Notes: a model not told the origin generated them from the sequence alone. Numbered from the stretch's first letter, positions 16,836 through 26,559 are shown. The stretch: 64,000 nt of DNA from an uncultured Erythrobacter sp. (GCF_947499705.1 NZ_CANMPJ010000002.1:802688-866687); one strand, 5' to 3'. Numbers and translations: made by a program.

Positions 16836-17531
16836 ATGAAAAATCTGCTTTGTCTCGCGATTATCGCGGTCGCCTTGTCCGGCTGTATGGGCATGGGCGG
16901 CGGACCCAAGGCTGGCTTCGCCGCGCCGCCGCCTCCCGGCGGATTTGTCGCCGTATCGCAGTCCCAAGCGCCCGTGCCGCAGCAGCAATCCGACAACGCT
17001 GGTTCGATCTTCCAGACCGGTCAGGGATATGCGGGCCTGTATGTCGGAACCCGCGCCCGCGCTCTCGGCGATATGGTCACCATCGTGCTGGTCGAAAACA
17101 CGAGCACGTCCAAAAGCACCACGGGTCAAACCGATCGCAGCGGTAGCCTTGGCCTGACCCCGCCGACCAGCGGTCCGCTCAGCTTCCTCAACCCCAATGC
17201 CCTTAATGCTGCGGGCCAGGGGTCGTTCAATGGTGGAGGCAATGCCGCACAGCAGAGCCAGCTCAACGGAACCGTCGCGGTCACCATCGCGGCGATCTAC
17301 CCCAACGGAACCGCCGAAGTGGTTGGAGAAAAGCAGATGTCGCTTAGTCAGGGAGATGAATGGGTCCAGCTTTCGGGCCGCATCCGTCTGATCGACATCG
17401 ACGCGAACAACCGCTTGCCGTCCTCGCAGGTCGCCAATGCCCGGATCATCTATTCGGGCAAGGGCGCGGTGCAACAGGCAAGCCGACCGGGCTGGCTGTC
17501 GCGCTTCTTCAGCTTCATTTCGCCGTTCTGA
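16836..17531 (+). CDS. flgH: Flagellar L-ring lipoprotein FlgH
   Basis: A 231-residue lipoprotein that forms the outer-membrane L ring. The signal peptide ends in the lipobox LSGC, placing the lipidated cysteine at residue 17. The family core YAGLYVGTRARALGDMVTIV and the C-terminal RIRLIDIDANNRLPSSQVA region are clear. The open frame extends upstream to 16803 inside the end of flgG, but the ATG at 16836 begins the signal peptide and is the likely start. Confidence 0.95.
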   Translation: MKNLLCLAIIAVALSGCMGMGGGPKAGFAAPPPPGGFVAVSQSQAPVPQQQSDNAGSIFQTGQGYAGLYVGTRARALGDMVTIVLVENTSTSKSTTGQTDRSGSLGLTPPTSGPLSFLNPNALNAAGQGSFNGGGNAAQQSQLNGTVAVTIAAIYPNGTAEVVGEKQMSLSQGDEWVQLSGRIRLIDIDANNRLPSSQVANARIIYSGKGAVQQASRPGWLSRFFSFISPF

Positions 17532-17553
17532 TGCGCGCAGCAGGAGATAGACG

Positions 17554-18660
17554 ATGATGTCCTATTCCAAATGGCTCGCGCTGGCGGCGGCACTGTTCCT
17601 CGCGCTGGTCCCGACCAATGCCTCGGCAGAGCGCATCCGCGATCTCGGCCAGTTCGAAGGGCTGCGATCCAACCAGCTGACCGGCTATGGAGTGGTCGTC
17701 GGGCTGCAAGGCACCGGCGACGACAATCTCGAATATGTGACCGAAGCGATGCGCGGGGTTTCCGGGCGACTTGGGCTGCAATTGCCGCCAGGTGTGAACC
17801 CGAACCTGCGCAATGCTGCGGCGGTTATCATCACTGCCGAACTGCCTGCATTTTCGAAGCCCGGCCAGCGGATCGACATCACGGTGTCGACCATTGGACA
17901 GGCGCGTAGCTTGCGCGGCGGCGCGCTGGTGCTGACCCCGCTTTATGGTGGGGACGGACAGATTTATGCGATGGCGCAGGGCAATGTCGCTGTCGGCGGG
18001 CTCGGCGTGTCGGGCCGCGATGGATCGCAAGTTTCGGTCAATGTCACAACGGTCGGACGGATCTCCAGCGGCGCATCTGTCGAGCGTGCCGTGGCCACCG
18101 GTTTCGACCGCGAAGGCACTCTGCGCTTCAACTTGCACGAGGCCGATTTCCTCACTGCTTCGCGGGTCCGCGACGCAATCAACACCCAGTTTCCCGGCAT
18201 GGCCCGGATCGCCGATGGCGTAAGCATCGAGCTGACGCTGCCTTTCGGAAGCAATGAGCGCGCCGCCAAACTGGCGATGATCGAGATGCTCGATGTGACC
18301 CCGGCGCAGACCGCCGCGCGCGTCATCGTCAACAGCCGCACCGGCACGGTGGTGATCAACCAGGCGGTGCGTCTGTCGCCCGCTGCGGTGAGCCACGGCA
18401 AGCTGGTGATCCGGATCGATGAGAACCCACGGGTCGTCCAACCCGCGCCCTTCGCCAATGGAGAAACCGCCATTGAGGAAGCGACCGACATTACCGTCGA
18501 AGAACGCTCGAGCAATATCGCCTTGCTGCCCGGCGCGGCTTCGCTGAGCGAAATCGTCGATGCGCTCAACCTTCTGGGCGTTGGCGCGGCGGACCTTGTC
18601 GTGATCCTCGAAAGCCTGAAACAGGCTGGCGCATTGCAAGCCGAGATGGTGGTGCTGTGA
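17554..18660 (+). CDS. flgI: Flagellar P-ring protein FlgI
   Basis: A 368-residue periplasmic protein with a Sec signal peptide (ending near TNASA). The canonical FlgI start of the mature chain, ERIRDLGQFEGLRSNQLTGY, is followed by GLQGTGD. It forms the P ring around the distal rod in the peptidoglycan, assembled with FlgA. Its last codon overlaps the start of the flgJ-like gene by four bases. Confidence 0.97.
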   Translation: MMSYSKWLALAAALFLALVPTNASAERIRDLGQFEGLRSNQLTGYGVVVGLQGTGDDNLEYVTEAMRGVSGRLGLQLPPGVNPNLRNAAAVIITAELPAFSKPGQRIDITVSTIGQARSLRGGALVLTPLYGGDGQIYAMAQGNVAVGGLGVSGRDGSQVSVNVTTVGRISSGASVERAVATGFDREGTLRFNLHEADFLTASRVRDAINTQFPGMARIADGVSIELTLPFGSNERAAKLAMIEMLDVTPAQTAARVIVNSRTGTVVINQAVRLSPAAVSHGKLVIRIDENPRVVQPAPFANGETAIEEATDITVEERSSNIALLPGAASLSEIVDALNLLGVGAADLVVILESLKQAGALQAEMVVL

Positions 18661-18959
18661 TCCTTTCAGCTCCCTCTCTCGGCACCGATCCGCTGGAGAA
18701 AGGTCTCTCGAAAGAGCGTCTCGAGCTGCGCAAAGCGGCCGAGGGTTTCGAGGCGATCATGATCCGCCGGATGCTGGAGACGGCGCGCGCGGCAAGCTTT
18801 GCCGAGGATGCGCCGTTGACCGGCGGCGGGCTCCAGCAATTCGAAAAAATGCGCGACGAACACGTCGCCGAAATCGCTTCCTCATCGGGCTCCTTCGGGT
18901 TTGCACGGAGTATCGAGGAACAGCTCGCGCAATATGTTGATGGCAGAGAGGGCGGATAA
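18657..18959 (+). CDS. flgJ: FlgJ-like rod cap protein, without muramidase domain
   Basis: A 100-residue protein matching only the N-terminal rod-binding domain of FlgJ (LRKAAEGFEAIMIRRMLETA, then the GGGLQQFEKMRDEHVA stretch). Enteric FlgJ is about 310 residues, with a C-terminal glucosaminidase. As in several alphaproteobacteria that domain is missing, and the SLT transglycosylase gene at 8.2-9.2 kb probably supplies the activity. The ATT/ATG context is compact: the start overlaps flgI by four bases and the stop meets the ATG of flgK. The first codon is GTG. Confidence 0.85.
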   Translation: MILSAPSLGTDPLEKGLSKERLELRKAAEGFEAIMIRRMLETARAASFAEDAPLTGGGLQQFEKMRDEHVAEIASSSGSFGFARSIEEQLAQYVDGREGG

Positions 18960-20299
18960 TGCCCAGTTCACTCATCACCATTGGCCGCAGCGGAGCGGCG
19001 GCGGCGCGCGCGGGGCTGGAGCTCACGGCGCAGAACATCGCCAATGCCGGCAATGCCAATTTTTCACGCCGTTCGTTGAGCCAGTCCGAACTGGTCGGCA
19101 GCGCGACGGTCGGGCTGTATTCCGGCACGGCATTCAATGGTGTGAGCCTCGGTAACATTCAGCGCGCGGACAATGCGCTTGCCCGTGATCAGGTTCGCAA
19201 CACAACCAGCGATCTTGCCCGAGCCGACGCCGAATTGGCCGGATTGCGCGGGTCGGAGACGGCGCTTGAACAATCGCGCCTGTTCGAAGGGTTGGTCGAT
19301 TTCGAAGCAGCACTGACACGTCTGGCGAGCGATCCGCTCGATCCGGCGCTGCGCACGGTTGCACTCGAAAGTGCACGTCAGCTCGCCGACCGTTTTCAGC
19401 TTGCCAATGGCGCATTGGATGATGCGCGCGGATTGGCACAATCACAGGTTCAATCGGGCGTTGACGAAGTCAACCGCCAGATGGCGACCCTGGCGCGGAT
19501 CAACGAGCAACTGACGCGCACTGAACCGGATACTGCGGGCCAGCTTGCCCTGTTCGATCAACGCGATGCAGCGCTTGCTGCACTCTCTGAGGAAATCGGC
19601 ATATCGGTCGATTTCGAAGAGCGCGGGGTTGTGAATGTACGGCTTGGCGACAGCGGCGGCGCGTTGCTGGTCGATGGAACCAGCGCAGGCACGCTGTCGG
19701 CGAGTTTTGCTGGCGACGGAACCGCCAGCTTCGATCTCGATGGAAATGCAGTTTCACCCGGAACCGGAGCGCTGGCAGGCAGAAGTGCGGCCCTGACCGC
19801 GCAGGCCGACTTCCAGGCGCAGCTCGACGATATCGCTCTGTCGACGATCACCCGCGCCAACGATGCGCAGACCAATGGCGCCGCGCAGGATGGCAGCCCG
19901 GGGCAACCGCTTTTCTCGGGATCGACGGCTGCGGACATTGCGCTCGCGCTCGGATCGCCGAATGGCCTTGCGACCGCTCCGGCAGGCTCGCCCGCCGGTA
20001 GCCGCGATGCCACCAATCTCACCGCCTTGATCGCTGCCATCGGTGCGAGCGATGGCCCGGTCGCCGGGTCGGACGCGCTGCTGCTCGGCATTTCCAGCCG
20101 GATTTCCGGGCAGGAAACCACTCGCGCAGCGCTCGCGACCATTGCCGAAAGCGCGCAGGGGGCTTTGCTGTTCGAAACCGGCGTCGATCTCGACACCGAG
20201 GCTGCCAATCTCGTCCGGCTTCAGCAGGCATTCGAAGCGAATGGCCGCGTGATTCAAGTCGCCGCCGAACTGTTCGACACCGTTTTGAGCCTGCGTTGA
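18959..20299 (+). CDS. flgK: Flagellar hook-associated protein 1, FlgK
   Basis: A 446-residue hook-filament junction protein. The N-terminal axial motif is present (LTAQNIANAGNANFSRRSLS) and the C-terminal helix ends in VRLQQAFEANGRVIQVAAEL, both as in FlgK. It is shorter than enteric FlgK (about 550), mainly in the variable middle part. It should be carried to the gate by the FlgN-like chaperone. flgL follows 14 bases later. Confidence 0.92.
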   Translation: MPSSLITIGRSGAAAARAGLELTAQNIANAGNANFSRRSLSQSELVGSATVGLYSGTAFNGVSLGNIQRADNALARDQVRNTTSDLARADAELAGLRGSETALEQSRLFEGLVDFEAALTRLASDPLDPALRTVALESARQLADRFQLANGALDDARGLAQSQVQSGVDEVNRQMATLARINEQLTRTEPDTAGQLALFDQRDAALAALSEEIGISVDFEERGVVNVRLGDSGGALLVDGTSAGTLSASFAGDGTASFDLDGNAVSPGTGALAGRSAALTAQADFQAQLDDIALSTITRANDAQTNGAAQDGSPGQPLFSGSTAADIALALGSPNGLATAPAGSPAGSRDATNLTALIAAIGASDGPVAGSDALLLGISSRISGQETTRAALATIAESAQGALLFETGVDLDTEAANLVRLQQAFEANGRVIQVAAELFDTVLSLR

Positions 20300-20313
20300 G
20301 GAGGCGATAGACG

Positions 20314-21231
20314 ATGAGCATCATCAACAATTCCACCAGCGCATTTTACCAGCGCTCGCTTGGTCAGATGACCGCCTTGCGCGACTCGATTGAGACGCTG
20401 CAGACCCAGATCGCAACCGGCCAGCGGCTTGATCGCGCCTCGCAGGACCCCGCAGCAGCGGCACGACTGCGGGCGATCGCCCGAAGCGAAGGCCTGCGCG
20501 AGATCGAGGAAGAAAACGCGATCAAGCTTTCGCAGGATCTGACCTCGGCAGCGACCGAACTCGAAGGGATCAGCGAGATCATCTCGCGCGCCCGCGAACT
20601 CGCTTCGCAGGCGGGCAGCGACACCAATGGGCCGAGCGCGCGCGAGGCCATCGCTGCCGAACTTGAGCAACTCAGTGAGGAGCTGTTCACCCGCGCCAAT
20701 GGGCTGACACTGACTGGTGAGCCCTTGTTCGCCGGGACCGCTGGCGCGCCAGCCTACACTCGCGCCGCTGATGGAACCGTGACCTATAACGGCAACGGTG
20801 ATCAGGGCGCCGTGCCAGTGGCACCCGGTACAGAAATCGAGCGCGGGGTAACCGGTCCGCAGGTGTTTGAATTCGACGTTGGCGGCACGCCGACCGACAC
20901 ATTTGCTTTGCTAAGCGGACTGGCCAGCGCCCTGCGCGGCGGTGCCGCTGATCCGGGGGCGGTCGCGCGCGATGCACTCACTGGGCTGGATGCTGCACTT
21001 GATGCCTCGACCCGCAACCAGACCGTGATCGGCACGCGCCTCGCATGGGTCGAAGTCGTGCAGCAGAACCAATTCGAACGCTCCATCGCTACTGCGGAGG
21101 AGCGTTCGGAAATCGGCGACACCGATGTCGGCGACACCATCGCTCGGTTGCAACAGACGCTGACCGCGCTCGAAGCGACGCAGACCACCTTCACCCGCGT
21201 CAGCTCGCTGACCTTGTTCAACGCGCTGTAA
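20314..21231 (+). CDS. flgL: Flagellar hook-associated protein 3, FlgL
   Basis: A 305-residue flagellin-like junction protein. The N-terminal coiled-coil region (residues 1-140, with QTQIATGQRLDRASQDPAAA) and the C-terminal helix (IARLQQTLTALEATQTTF) match FlgL. It joins FlgK to the flagellin filament. A GAGG-type ribosome site precedes the ATG. It is followed closely by motA, so the axial genes and the stator genes are one transcription unit. Confidence 0.9.
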   Translation: MSIINNSTSAFYQRSLGQMTALRDSIETLQTQIATGQRLDRASQDPAAAARLRAIARSEGLREIEEENAIKLSQDLTSAATELEGISEIISRARELASQAGSDTNGPSAREAIAAELEQLSEELFTRANGLTLTGEPLFAGTAGAPAYTRAADGTVTYNGNGDQGAVPVAPGTEIERGVTGPQVFEFDVGGTPTDTFALLSGLASALRGGAADPGAVARDALTGLDAALDASTRNQTVIGTRLAWVEVVQQNQFERSIATAEERSEIGDTDVGDTIARLQQTLTALEATQTTFTRVSSLTLFNAL

Positions 21232-21246
21232 TCAGGAGTAACCGCC

Positions 21247-22110
21247 GTGTTCGCCGCGATCGGTATCGTCGTTCTAATCGTGCTCGTTTTCGGCGGGTAT
21301 ATGCTTGCGGGCGGCTCCATGGGGCCGATCCTGGCCGCACTGCCGCTCGAAATGATGATGATCGGCGGGGCAGCGCTCGGCGCGACGCTGATTGGCAACT
21401 CGATGCACGAGATCAAGCTGCTTGGCGGCGGGCTTGGCAAGGTCTTCAAAGGTCCAAAATACACCGATCAGGATCACCTCGATGCGATTGCACTGTGCAG
21501 CAAGCTCATGAAATTGCTGCGGGCCGAAGGCGCAGTTGCGCTCGAAAGCCATGTGACCGACCCTGAAAGCTCGGCGATTTTCAGCGAGTATCCGAACCTG
21601 CAAAAGGACACGGTTGTCCGCAACCTGATTTGCGATCCGCTGACGCTAATGGTCGTCTCCTCTGGTACGCTCGATACCCATGCGGTCGAGGATGTGATCG
21701 ACAATGCGATCAAGACCCAGCTGCACGAAATGGATGAGCCGCAGCATGCGATTCAGTCGCTGGCCGATGCGTTCCCGGCGCTGGGCATCGTCGCAGCGGT
21801 TCTGGGCGTGATCAAAACCATGGGCTCGATCAACGAGCCCCCCGAAGTGCTCGGCAAGATGATTGGCGGCGCACTGGTTGGTACATTCCTGGGAGTGTTG
21901 CTTGCGTATGGTTTCGCCGGACCGATGGCGAGCCGATTGAAGCAGGTGAACACCCACGATCAGCAGATATTCCATTCGATCAAGCAGGTGATCATCGCCT
22001 CGCTGCACGGCTATCCTCAGCCACTCGTGCTCGAAGCCGCGCGATCTGGCCTGCCACCGGCGCACCGTCCGCAATTGACCGAGTTGCTCGATATGATGCG
22101 GGGCAAGTGA
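21247..22110 (+). CDS. motA: Flagellar motor stator protein MotA
   Basis: A 287-residue membrane protein of full MotA length, starting at a GTG with AGGAGT upstream. The first two helices (residues 1-45), a cytoplasmic loop and the last two helices (DAFPALGIVAAVLGVIKTMG and GALVGTFLGVLLAYGFAGPM) are all present. The conserved prolines P in FPALG and the loop charges are kept. With MotB it forms the ion-conducting stator; the ion is probably H+ but was not determined. Separated from motB by one base. Confidence 0.95.
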   Translation: MFAAIGIVVLIVLVFGGYMLAGGSMGPILAALPLEMMMIGGAALGATLIGNSMHEIKLLGGGLGKVFKGPKYTDQDHLDAIALCSKLMKLLRAEGAVALESHVTDPESSAIFSEYPNLQKDTVVRNLICDPLTLMVVSSGTLDTHAVEDVIDNAIKTQLHEMDEPQHAIQSLADAFPALGIVAAVLGVIKTMGSINEPPEVLGKMIGGALVGTFLGVLLAYGFAGPMASRLKQVNTHDQQIFHSIKQVIIASLHGYPQPLVLEAARSGLPPAHRPQLTELLDMMRGK

Positions 22111-22111
22111 G

Positions 22112-23062
22112 ATGGCGGAAGCTGATCCGACCCAGTCGAGTGAAGGCCTTGCTGCAGCGGCAGCGCTTCCGCCAATCATCGTCAAGAAGATCACGATCGA
22201 GGAAGGCGGCCATCACGGCGGCGCTTGGAAGGTCGCCTATGCCGATTTCGTGACCGCCATGATGGCGTTCTTCCTGCTGCTGTGGTTGCTCGGCGCGACC
22301 ACCGAAGACCAGCGCAAAGGACTCGCCGATTACTTCACGCCGACGCTGGTAAAGATGCGGCAAGGGAGCGCGGGTTCGGATGGGATGCTGGGCGGCAGCT
22401 CCATCACCGACGTCGACAATTATCCCAACGCGGCCGGGCAAACAGGCACCAAAGCCATTACCATCCCGCGCGCTGCCAAAGGTGGCCCGGTCGAAGGCGG
22501 CGGGCGCGGCGAGCAAAAAGCGGAAAAGATGCAGAAGATCCGCGAAGAGATCGAACAGCGTCTGCAGGAGAAGAAGCGTGTGCGGCACTTGGTTCGGCAA
22601 GTCCGCGTGCAAAGCTCGCCCGAAGGCATTCGCATCGATTTGGTCGATGACGCTGACTTTTCGATGTTCGCTCTGGGCACGACGATCCTGACCAACGAAG
22701 CGCGCACCTTGCTAGAAGTGATCGGCGAAACGCTGGAGGATCAGTCGGCGCAATTGATCGTGCGTGGGCACACGGACTCGCTGCCGTGGCGTTCCGGGAT
22801 TGTCGCAAACAACTGGTCTCTGTCAGCGGGCCGCGCCGAGGCGACCCGTCAGGCGCTGATGCTTCAGGCCATTCCCGAAAACCGCTTTGCCCGGATCGAA
22901 GGCGTTGCCGACCGCGAACCACTGATTGCGGGCGACCCTGCCGATCCGCGCAATCGCCGGATTTCGGTTCTGCTGCTTGATCCGGGTGCCGCTGGTGGCC
23001 GCCCAATGCGCCGCGCGCCGCAGCTAAGCGAAAACACGGAAGAGACGCAGCCGACCTCGTAA
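22112..23062 (+). CDS. motB: Flagellar motor stator protein MotB
   Basis: A 316-residue protein with one N-terminal membrane segment (VAYADFVTAMMAFFLLLWLL) containing the essential ion-binding aspartate at residue 45. A long linker and an OmpA-like peptidoglycan-binding domain follow (LIVRGHTDSLPWRS, then NRRISVLLL). It anchors MotA to the cell wall. This is the canonical stator partner; compare the reduced pair at 11.9-13.0 kb. Confidence 0.96.
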   Translation: MAEADPTQSSEGLAAAAALPPIIVKKITIEEGGHHGGAWKVAYADFVTAMMAFFLLLWLLGATTEDQRKGLADYFTPTLVKMRQGSAGSDGMLGGSSITDVDNYPNAAGQTGTKAITIPRAAKGGPVEGGGRGEQKAEKMQKIREEIEQRLQEKKRVRHLVRQVRVQSSPEGIRIDLVDDADFSMFALGTTILTNEARTLLEVIGETLEDQSAQLIVRGHTDSLPWRSGIVANNWSLSAGRAEATRQALMLQAIPENRFARIEGVADREPLIAGDPADPRNRRISVLLLDPGAAGGRPMRRAPQLSENTEETQPTS

Positions 23063-23108
23063 ACCATGTCCGTTTAGCCGTGCTGGCCATCACTGGATGG
23101 AGAGCACG

Positions 23109-25559
23109 ATGACCGACACGATCCTGCCGCACGAATTGCCTAGCGCGCTTGAGCATGCGCCCGGCGGCGTCAAAGTGCTCTCGCTCGACTGTTTCGACAC
23201 GCTTTTGTGGCGGGATTGTCATGCGCCTAGCGATGTTTTTGCCGAACTGAATAGCTTGCTACCGCGCCAACGGATGGCGGGTGAGGCCAGCGCGCGCAAA
23301 GCCGAAGCGACCTTGCGAGGGCGCAACGAAGTCGCGCTACCTGCCATTTACGAATATGCAATGGAAGGTGCGGACCGCACTGCCCGCGAAGCTGCGATTG
23401 CGGAGGAATTGGCGGCAGAAGCGCGCGCCTGTTTCGCGTTTGAGCCGACGGTCGAATTGATGCGCAACGCCAAAGCGCAAGGGCTCAAAGTTATCATCGT
23501 CAGCGACACTTATCTGGATGCCGCGCAGCTGCGTGAGCTGATCGCGGCCTCTGCGGGGACTGAAGTGGCCGATCTGATCGACACTGTCATCGTTTCCTCG
23601 ACCGCAGGAATATCCAAAAGCCAGGGTCTGCTTGCGCGGGCGCTCAAGGCCGTGAAGTGCCGCGCGCACGAGGTTCTGCATATTGGCGACAATCGCAAAG
23701 CCGATCTCGATGGCGCGCGAGCGCTCGGCATCCCGGCGCTGCATCTTGTGCAGTTCGGTGAGGCGGCCAAGCAGCGACTGCGTTTCGAGCGCGCGTGTCA
23801 GCAACTTGCGGGCGAAACTAAAGGCAGTATTCGCGGGCTTCAACCGCACCGCGCGCTGCTGGCTCGGGACGAACCGCAGATCACCGATCCGGCCAAGGCA
23901 CTGGGCTACACGGTGCTGGGGCCGGTGTTTTATGGTTACGAGCAATGGCTGCGCGATGAGGCGAAACAGATCGAGGAGGAGCGCGGCGGCACAGTCCATT
24001 GGCTGTTCCTGCTGCGCGACGGGCATTTGCCGCATCTGATGCACCAGATTGCGGGCGAAGCAGAAAGCACCGCTCGGGTCGAGATTAGCCGTTTTGTGGC
24101 CACTGCTGCTTCACTCACTACGCGCGAAGCTTATGAGAAACATGTCGCGCTCGAACACGGGCTCAATCCCGGCACGCTGGCGCGACAGATGCTGTTCACC
24201 GATGATGAAATCGCCAGCATTGTTGGCGAACCGGAGAGCGATGCCGAGAAGTCCGAAGCCGCCCACCGTTTGCTGAATGAACTGCGCAGAGGTCAGCGGC
24301 AGAAGCTCACCCGCAGGCGCTCGCGCGCCTTTGCGGATCGGCTCGTCGCGCATGTTCGCGCCGCGGTCGATCCGCAGCCGGGCGATACGCTGATGCTGGT
24401 CGACCTGGGGTACAATGGATCGGCGCAGAACCGGGTCGATCGCCTGTTGCAAGACGCATTCGACGTGCATGTCGCGGGACGTTACCTGATGCTGCGTGAG
24501 ATGACCGCGAGCGGTCTGGACAAGAAGGGCCTGATCGATACGCGCCATTTTGCGCCCGATTTCCTTGAGGCGTTGTGCACCAATGTCGCTGTGATCGAGC
24601 AGCTTGCGACGTGCGAGCTAGGATCGGTGATCGATTACTCCGATGAAGGCGAGCCAATCCGCAAGGAAAGCTCAGTCAAAGGCAAGCAAAGCGCTGTGCG
24701 TACATTGGTGCAGGCGGGTGTTTGCGATTTTGGCAAAGCGGCGCTCGATCCGCCAATTATCCGCGTCCACAATCCGTACAGTGAGCGCGGCTGGCGCGAG
24801 ACGGCGGCGAGCGTGCTCGCCCGTTTCATGTTTTTGCCGCAACCAGGCGAATTGGATGTGGTCAAGAGTTTCGAACATGACGTGAATATGGGCAGCGAGC
24901 GCATGGTTCCGCTGTTTGATGCCGCTCACGCCCACGATGGGATGCGGCGCCGCGGTCTGTTCTACATGAAGGGTTCGTCGCGCATGTTCCTGCCGGCCGA
25001 ACTGGCGCAGGAGGATATGAGCACGCGGCTCTCGCTGTTCACCCAGATGCGCTTTGGGCTGGGGCTGACCTATGACGACTTTGCGCCCGCCCAGATCGGC
25101 ATCCCCGCTTTGTATGTCGGAGCGACCGACAGTTCCCGAACATCAATCGCAGCCAAGCCGACCCATGACGGCTATTTTGCTGCCCGGTTGCCGATCGGCG
25201 ATGCGGGTCAGGCAATCGCGCTCCAGATTGGCGCCGCTTGCGAGTGGGTTGAGATCGAGAGCGTTACCCGTTCGCCGATCAAATCGCTCAAGGGTGGGGC
25301 TCTCAATGATGACATGCCTGAGCCAATCGCGGCGCAGCTCGATGCCATGGCAGAGCACGCGCCGGGGATCTATGAATGCACTGGCGAGAATGCCCTCATC
25401 CTCGTCACACCCAATGCTGCACCGCGAAACGGCGACCCGCAGATGATCGAGATTGTGTTTCGACCTTTGCGTTTGCGCGGCGAAGCGCAGGCTGCGACCA
25501 AGAGCTCATCCAGTATGGCTGGTCAGGCACTTGCGCGGCTCGGCCAGGCTGCTGCGTAG
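23109..25559 (+). CDS. Large HAD-superfamily protein (COG5610-like), possible surface-modification enzyme
   Basis: An 816-residue protein. The N-terminal 230 residues are a HAD hydrolase: LDCFDTLLW (nucleophile D27), the second motif VSDTYLD, a lysine in ISKSQGL and the acidic HIGDNRKADLDGA. The remaining roughly 580 residues include HWLFLLRDGHLPHL and LVDLGYNGSAQNRV, a region seen in COG5610-type proteins that accompany glycosyltransferases in surface polysaccharide clusters; no membrane segments are seen. It lies between motB and fliC, which suggests flagellin or filament modification, but nothing in the sequence proves it. The ATG at 23109 has GGAGAG upstream and is preferred over 23097. 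Confidence 0.7.
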   Translation: MTDTILPHELPSALEHAPGGVKVLSLDCFDTLLWRDCHAPSDVFAELNSLLPRQRMAGEASARKAEATLRGRNEVALPAIYEYAMEGADRTAREAAIAEELAAEARACFAFEPTVELMRNAKAQGLKVIIVSDTYLDAAQLRELIAASAGTEVADLIDTVIVSSTAGISKSQGLLARALKAVKCRAHEVLHIGDNRKADLDGARALGIPALHLVQFGEAAKQRLRFERACQQLAGETKGSIRGLQPHRALLARDEPQITDPAKALGYTVLGPVFYGYEQWLRDEAKQIEEERGGTVHWLFLLRDGHLPHLMHQIAGEAESTARVEISRFVATAASLTTREAYEKHVALEHGLNPGTLARQMLFTDDEIASIVGEPESDAEKSEAAHRLLNELRRGQRQKLTRRRSRAFADRLVAHVRAAVDPQPGDTLMLVDLGYNGSAQNRVDRLLQDAFDVHVAGRYLMLREMTASGLDKKGLIDTRHFAPDFLEALCTNVAVIEQLATCELGSVIDYSDEGEPIRKESSVKGKQSAVRTLVQAGVCDFGKAALDPPIIRVHNPYSERGWRETAASVLARFMFLPQPGELDVVKSFEHDVNMGSERMVPLFDAAHAHDGMRRRGLFYMKGSSRMFLPAELAQEDMSTRLSLFTQMRFGLGLTYDDFAPAQIGIPALYVGATDSSRTSIAAKPTHDGYFAARLPIGDAGQAIALQIGAACEWVEIESVTRSPIKSLKGGALNDDMPEPIAAQLDAMAEHAPGIYECTGENALILVTPNAAPRNGDPQMIEIVFRPLRLRGEAQAATKSSSSMAGQALARLGQAAA

Positions 25560-25590
25560 AACTTCCCGAATTCAAATCCACCAACGGCAA

Positions 25591-25618
25591 AAGCCCGGGA
25601 CCTTTCGGTCCCGGGCTT
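25591..25618. terminator. Bidirectional terminator between the HAD gene and fliC
   Basis: AAGCCCGGGACC and GGTCCCGGGCTT form a perfect 12-base stem with a TTTC loop. It lies 32 bases after the HAD gene stop and 38 bases beyond the convergent fliC stop, so it can serve both. Confidence 0.85.
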
Positions 25619-25656
25619 GCCTGCCAACCCCCGGCGGGGCGAATGGCGAGGTCCAG

Positions 25657-26475
25657 TTACCGCAGCAGTGAAAGGACGTTCTGCTGCGACTGGTTGGCCT
25701 GAGCGAGCATGGCTGTCGAAGCCTGCCCCAGGATCTGCGCCTTCGCGAGGTTGGTCGATTCCGAGGAGAAGTCGGCATCTTCGATCCGCGAGCGGGCGTC
25801 GGTCAGGTTGGCTGCTGTCGTGGTCAGGTTGTTGATCGCAGAGTCGAGCCGGTTCTGCCCGGCACCCAGCGATGAACGCGCCGTGTTCACATCACTCAGC
25901 GCAGCATCCACATTGGTAATCGCGGTTGCAGCGTTCGTGCTCGAAGATACGTCGAGCGCGGCGGCATCAATGTTGGTGCCGTCGATTGCGGTGCTGGTCA
26001 GCGTTACGCTGCGACCGGCGTCGATGGCGATATCGACGGTTACGTCGGTGCCGCTGGTCGTGCTGAACAGGGTGACGCCGTTAAAGTCGGTGTTCGAAAG
26101 AATGTCGCTGATTTGCGACGCAAGCTCGGTGACTTCAGTGTCGAGGAAACCGCGATCTTCCGCATCCAGCGTACCATTGGTCGACTGGATCGCCAGTTCA
26201 CGAACACGCTGCAGCATGTTGGTGACTTCTTCCAGCGCGCCTTCTGCGGTTTGTGCCAGAGCGATGCCGTCATTGGCGTTACGAATGCCCTGGTTGATGC
26301 CGCGAATGTCAGAGGTGAAGCCGGTCGCGATCGACAGGCCGGCGGCGTCGTCGCTGGCGCTGTTGATGCGGCGGCCGGTCGAAAGACGCTCCATTGCGTC
26401 GCCGAGCATGTTGCCGGCCTGTGCGCTCGCATTCTGAGCGCGAAGAGCCGAAACGTTGGTGTTGATAACTGCCAT
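25657..26475 (-). CDS. fliC: Flagellin FliC
   Basis: A 272-residue flagellin, the filament subunit. The N-terminal D0/D1 region begins [15 protein letters not shown] and includes [20 protein letters not shown]. The C-terminal region ends in [20 protein letters not shown] plus LSLLR. The central variable part is only about 60-70 residues, so the filament should have little outer domain. The frame is open eight codons upstream, but the ATG at 26475 gives the standard flagellin start and has GGGAG before it. It is transcribed alone, opposite to its neighbours. Confidence 0.96.
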   Translation of the reverse strand: MAVINTNVSALRAQNASAQAGNMLGDAMERLSTGRRINSASDDAAGLSIATGFTSDIRGINQGIRNANDGIALAQTAEGALEEVTNMLQRVRELAIQSTNGTLDAEDRGFLDTEVTELASQISDILSNTDFNGVTLFSTTSGTDVTVDIAIDAGRSVTLTSTAIDGTNIDAAALDVSSSTNAATAITNVDAALSDVNTARSSLGAGQNRLDSAINNLTTTAANLTDARSRIEDADFSSESTNLAKAQILGQASTAMLAQANQSQQNVLSLLR

Positions 26476-26532
26476 TGGTGAAACTCCCGATTGGTCCATG
26501 CAGTGCGAAAGGGGCCGCAGCTGCTGGAGCTA

Positions 26533-26559
26533 AGAGCGACCATCCGCCGGAATGTTTAA
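26533..26559 (-). promoter_or_regulatory. Candidate sigma-28-type promoter of fliC
   Basis: On the minus strand TTAAAC (26554-26559) and CGCTCT (26533-26538) are separated by 15 bases, the same layout as before flgM. The predicted transcript would have a leader of about 50 bases. No -24/-12 element was found before fliC. Confidence 0.4.

Noticed and set aside
15758..16996. A 412-codon minus-strand frame opposite flgF, flgG and flgH
   Set aside because: Lies across three secure flagellar genes and reads as a typical antisense product.
18657..18959. Truncation of flgJ by mutation
   Set aside because: No trace of a muramidase domain lies downstream, as flgK begins at the stop codon, and short FlgJ proteins are common in alphaproteobacteria.
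23060..23085. A sigma-28-like arrangement (TAAA-N14-CCGTGCTG) before the HAD gene
   Set aside because: Spacing is one base short and the TAAA overlaps the motB stop. It may be chance, so it was not listed as a feature.
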